Assembly (NCBI RefSeq): GCF_030453725.1
Contig: NZ_JAKDJU010000064.1
Coordinates: forward strand, 1-16,584
Reading direction: 5' to 3'
DNA length: 16,584 nt
From: Brevibacterium picturae
GTDB lineage: Bacteria > Actinomycetota > Actinomycetes > Actinomycetales > Brevibacteriaceae
Numbering within the stretch: position 1 is the stretch's first letter; every line of letters starts with the position of its first letter. Under the pieces are notes generated by a model that worked only from the letters and a program-made list of their open reading frames with translations, was not told the DNA's origin and made no database searches. Made by a program: the position numbers and the translations under genes. Below, in pieces: positions 14,655 through 16,584 of this stretch.

Positions 14655-14912
14655 ATGTCGCGTCGTGCCCGTGAATTAACCGTTGATCAGACAGCCTTAG
14701 TTGGTGCAGTTCGGAAGGTTTCTCGTCAGCGAGCCAAAGTCAATACCGATTACGTGATGGCGATTCTTCGCGCTCGTGAAGAAGGGGCAACCTTCGGGTC
14801 CATCGCGGAGGCTGCCGGGACCTCATCGCAGGCGGTGCAGGAGATCGTGCGCAGGCATGGTCAGGTGCAGCGCCCCGAAGGTGCACAATCCGCACCGGCA
14901 CCGGCGAAATAG
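14655..14912 (+). CDS. Small helix-turn-helix-like protein of unknown function
   Basis: An 85-residue basic protein starting at ATG 14655, with AAGGGAAG six bases upstream. The central part, MAILRAREEGATFGSIAEAA (35-54) followed by GTSSQAVQEIVRRHG (55-69), reads like a helix-turn-helix, with the turn at about GTS. The N-terminal 30 residues are Arg/Lys-rich and probably also contact DNA, and the tail is Pro/Ala-rich and flexible. I do not recognise the family. The preceding 150 bases are much richer in A and T than the genome and hold the AAACGTTAT direct repeats, so the gene is probably individually regulated. The short coding frame ends before a 191-bp gap. It could be a nucleoid-associated or sigma-region-4-like regulator. 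Real coding is supported by the ribosome site and high third-position GC in the second half. Confidence 0.65.
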   Translation: MSRRARELTVDQTALVGAVRKVSRQRAKVNTDYVMAILRAREEGATFGSIAEAAGTSSQAVQEIVRRHGQVQRPEGAQSAPAPAK

Positions 14913-14979
14913 GGTCACAGCACTGCCGCAGTAGCGTCTGCCGACCGATGGTGCCCCGAGGTTGCCGTCCCGCCTGCGG

Positions 14980-15060
14980 GTCACAGTGACGTGATTCGCA
15001 CAGGCACGGGCTTCGGGTGCTCAATGGTGACTTGAGTCATTCTTTTCATCACCATCTGAT
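14980..15060 (+). promoter_or_regulatory. Possible control region of the cold-shock-like ORF
   Basis: Two small palindromes, GTCACAGTGAC (14980-14990) and TGACTTGAGTCA (15028-15039), precede a TTGAGT (15032-15037) and TCTGAT (15055-15060) pair 17 bases apart that could serve as -35 and -10. The stretch 15040-15090 is AT-rich like a leader. The rest of the 191-bp gap from 14913 shows nothing else. Confidence 0.25.
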
Positions 15061-15103
15061 AACAAGAGTTCTTTATTGTGGAATTCATGTGAAGAGCATG
15101 CAC

Positions 15104-15274
15104 ATGGCATTAATGACATGGGTGGTCCGGGGCGTTGGAACGCCTGCCGGGTCGAGCGCTCATGTGATCGAGATGTCGGTCCTCAGCTTGTCCGGTTCGG
15201 CTCGCGTTCGTGAAGGACAGTGGTGCGAATTCGACGTCGTGATCTCACCGGAATCCGCCCTCTATGCGGCTTAG
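15104..15274 (+). CDS. Short ORF resembling a degenerate cold-shock domain
   Basis: A 56-residue frame, MALMTWVVRG at its start and ISPESALYAA at its end. By eye it follows the cold-shock protein pattern: MAxGTVKW against MALMTW, KGFG against RGVG, TPxxGSADV against TPAGSSAHV, SLEEGQxVEFDVV against RVREGQWCEFDVV, and GPKGPQA against SPESALYA. It lacks the aromatic residues of RNP1 (KGFGFI) and RNP2 (VFVHF), and part of the first strands is shortened, so nucleic-acid binding in the classical mode is doubtful. GAAGAG (15091-15096) is at good distance from ATG 15104; upstream ATG 15098 and a longer frame from 15017 are less suitable. Third-position GC (about two thirds) is below the neighbouring genes. 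It may be a divergent relative, a decayed copy or a chance frame. Confidence 0.42.
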   Translation: MALMTWVVRGVGTPAGSSAHVIEMSVLSLSGSARVREGQWCEFDVVISPESALYAA

Positions 15275-15353
15275 ATACAAGAAGTACACACTCGTGGCCG
15301 TATTGCAGTGTTGTTACAGAAAAGAGCTGGTGAGAGCCGACTAGAGTGGAACC

Positions 15354-16412
15354 ATGAGCTCAGAGACCGACCTTCTGCCCCGTGATGTCAGCGATCTGCC
15401 ATTGATCAGGATCGCTTCGGATCTGTCCACGATGGCGTGGGAGCAGATGGTGGCCTGGCGCGGCTCCCTCGGCGCGCGGCTTGATGCCTCGGTCGTGGAT
15501 ACGAAGACCTCACCCAACGATCTCGTGACTCTCGCAGATGCGCAGATCGAATCACTCGTGCGCGGGTACCTGGCGAAGGTCCGCCCCGGCGATGCCATGG
15601 TCGGTGAGGAGGGGGCTCCGGCACTGGACCCCACCGAATTCTTCGACGCTCAGTTCCTGCGCCGGCTCAGCTGTTTCGATCCGAGCGGCAATGACCTCCT
15701 GGACATGAGTGATCGCAGCCAAGATGCGAGTGACGGCGGCCGTCCCCTGGAGTGGCATGTCGATCCCATCGATGGAACCGTCAACTATGTCCGCAACATC
15801 GAACACTATGCGTTCTCCGTCGGCGTCTGTGAGGCCGACGAAGTCCATGGGCGAGGCCTGGGCGAGGACCGTTGGCTGATCGGTCTCGTCGCCTCTCCGG
15901 GGCTGAATGCCACGTGGTTCGGGGCCAAGGGGCGCGGCGCCTATCGTGTCGAAGGGCGCCTGTCGGAGGGCGGCGCCTCGGCGTCGGCCAGCGAGACGGC
16001 GTCGGCCAGCGAGACAGTGTCGGCCAGCGAGACAGTGTCGGCCCTTGGCTCGGAGCGGGGCGTCCGCGCGCAGCGACTGCGTGGCACGCCCGCCGGGCTC
16101 TCCGGGCGACTGCTGGCGACCGGTTTCGCCTACACCGGCGGCAACCGCAGGCCACAGTTGGCGAAGCTGTTCACGCTGATGGACGGCTATGACGACATCC
16201 GCCGGTGCGGATCGGCGGCCATCGACCTGTGCATGCTCGCCGAAGGTAAGGTCAACAGCTATGCCGAGCGCGGTCTCGGGATCTACGACTACGCCGGTGG
16301 CGGCGTCATCGCCGAAGAGGCCGGTGCTTATGTTCACCGAGGCGGATCCGGTGGCCCCACGGCGGCCGCGGAGTCCGAACAGGAAGTTCGTCGGCTCATC
16401 GCCTCGATCTGA
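15354..16412 (+). CDS. Inositol-monophosphatase-family phosphatase with two inserts
   Basis: A 352-residue member of the Mg2+-dependent IMPase family (usual length 260-290), which removes phosphate from inositol phosphate, histidinol phosphate, PAP or sugar phosphates. Metal ligands are seen in VGEEG (83-87), VDPIDGTVNY (136-145) and YDYAGGGVIAEEAGA (311-325, with D312 as the third-motif Asp). KTSPNDLVTLAD (51-62) is the conserved start of the fold, where the usual Glu of VTEAD is Leu. Extra sequence sits between VGEEG and DPIDGT (about 90-133) and in a Ser/Ala/Glu/Thr-rich loop (about 207-232) built from 18-bp repeats. Substrate cannot be told; actinobacterial HisN and SuhB look alike. The last codons and stop are tandemly duplicated. 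There is no good Shine-Dalgarno before ATG 15354. Confidence 0.85.
   Translation: MSSETDLLPRDVSDLPLIRIASDLSTMAWEQMVAWRGSLGARLDASVVDTKTSPNDLVTLADAQIESLVRGYLAKVRPGDAMVGEEGAPALDPTEFFDAQFLRRLSCFDPSGNDLLDMSDRSQDASDGGRPLEWHVDPIDGTVNYVRNIEHYAFSVGVCEADEVHGRGLGEDRWLIGLVASPGLNATWFGAKGRGAYRVEGRLSEGGASASASETASASETVSASETVSALGSERGVRAQRLRGTPAGLSGRLLATGFAYTGGNRRPQLAKLFTLMDGYDDIRRCGSAAIDLCMLAEGKVNSYAERGLGIYDYAGGGVIAEEAGAYVHRGGSGGPTAAAESEQEVRRLIASI
15984..16043 (+). repeat. 18-bp in-frame minisatellite in the IMPase gene
   Basis: Units 15984-16001, 16002-16019 and 16020-16037 are followed by a partial unit. Units 2 and 3 are identical, and unit 1 differs at two bases. They encode SASETA, SASETV and SASETV. 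Being a multiple of three, the array can change copy number without a frameshift. Confidence 0.95.
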
Positions 16413-16439
16413 TCGACTCATCGCCTCGATCTGATCGAC
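16396..16439 (+). repeat. 22-bp perfect tandem duplication across the IMPase stop codon
   Basis: Positions 16396-16417 and 16418-16439 are identical over 22 bases, starting TCATCGCC. The first copy encodes the final residues IASI and the TGA stop; the second is downstream. Confidence 0.97.
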
Positions 16440-16487
16440 TGCTTCCCTCTGGGCGGACCTTGACCGGCCGATGGTCTACTACCTTCG

Positions 16488-16517
16488 TTGTCAATGTGAG
16501 ATGAATAACGTTAGATT
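16488..16517 (+). promoter_or_regulatory. Candidate promoter of the next gene
   Basis: TTGTCA (16488-16493, 5 of 6 to the -35 consensus) and TAGATT (16512-16517, 4 of 6 to the -10) are 18 bases apart. They read toward an ATG at 16581 at the window edge. TAACGTTA (16506-16513) overlaps the -10. Confidence 0.4.
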
Positions 16518-16534
16518 ACTGTCACGTATTGTGT

Positions 16535-16553
16535 GAAGCTTAGGCTAAGCTAA
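16535..16553 (+). promoter_or_regulatory. DtxR/IdeR-type iron box
   Basis: The 19-bp site has the core TTAGGCTAA and a right arm GCTAA. It matches the DtxR consensus TTAGGTTAGSCTAACCTAA at about 15 of 19 positions; the left arm is the weaker one. Within it AGCTTAG-G-CTAAGCT is a perfect palindrome. It lies about 18 bases after the -10-like TAGATT, where bound repressor would block transcription. The gene starting near 16581 is therefore probably iron-repressed, for example iron or siderophore uptake, but its product is outside the window. Confidence 0.6.
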
Positions 16554-16584
16554 TTCACGGTTCGTGTTCATCTGACATCAATGA

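Noticed and set aside
14969..14990. Terminator after the small HTH-like gene
   Set aside because: CCCGC/GCGGG would leave only a two-base loop and the following GTCACAGTGAC has no T tract, so a terminator cannot be supported.
15017..15103. Longer N-terminus for the cold-shock-like ORF
   Set aside because: The added residues (LNGDLSHSFHHH and following) come from AT-rich leader-like DNA, have no family resemblance, and no ribosome site precedes 15017.

Overview
The window is high-GC, gene-dense chromosomal DNA of an actinobacterium. The RamB-type regulator divergent from isocitrate lyase, the GC-rich third codon positions and several start codons without an obvious Shine-Dalgarno point to Micrococcales. 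Brevibacterium or a close relative is my best guess, but that is inference from gene content. There is no insertion sequence, phage gene, CRISPR array, tRNA or rRNA.

Layout. 1-1165 (minus): formamidase fmdA (cut by the window edge) behind a small zinc-ribbon gene (fmdB family), with a candidate promoter inside a 9-bp inverted repeat. 1166-2392 (minus): a solitary beta-class DNA methyltransferase, only 37 bp from the divergent 2430-4085 (plus) LhgO-like FAD oxidoreductase, which carries a repeat-rich insertion of about 150 residues. 4161-5612 (minus): RamB/ScfR-type regulator. 5791-7101 and 7354-8958 (plus): aceA and aceB, the complete glyoxylate shunt, closed by a strong intrinsic terminator. 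9076-9672 (minus) and 9806-10780 (plus): a DinB-like protein and a divergent WYL regulator. 10937-11326 (plus): a UspA protein. 11367-14396 (minus): a 1009-residue FAD plus Fe-S dehydrogenase of the YdiJ type. 14655-14912 (plus): a small HTH-like protein. 15104-15274 (plus): a short ORF resembling a degenerate cold-shock domain. 15354-16412 (plus): an inositol-monophosphatase-family enzyme. 16413-16584: the control region of a following gene, with a 15/19 match to a DtxR/IdeR iron box.

How the genes relate. RamB, AceA and AceB form an acetate/C2 utilisation module. LhgO-like and YdiJ-like enzymes, related to L- and D-2-hydroxyglutarate dehydrogenases, flank it. A link through 2-hydroxyglutarate, which malate-synthase-like enzymes can make from glyoxylate and propionyl-CoA, is only a hypothesis. 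FmdA and FmdB would release ammonia from formamide or short amides.

The most unusual structure is a recurring pattern of short tandem duplications. Three genes (fmdB, lhgO-like, IMPase) have 22- or 23-bp tandem copies that begin inside the last codons and span the stop codon. An 18-bp degenerate duplication lies just after aceB. In-frame minisatellites of 33 and 18 bp have expanded loops in the LhgO-like and IMPase enzymes. Other points of interest are the missing substrate-pocket residues in the LhgO-like protein, the cold-shock-like ORF without RNP motifs, a 16-pair hairpin upstream of aceB, and the iron box at the right edge.
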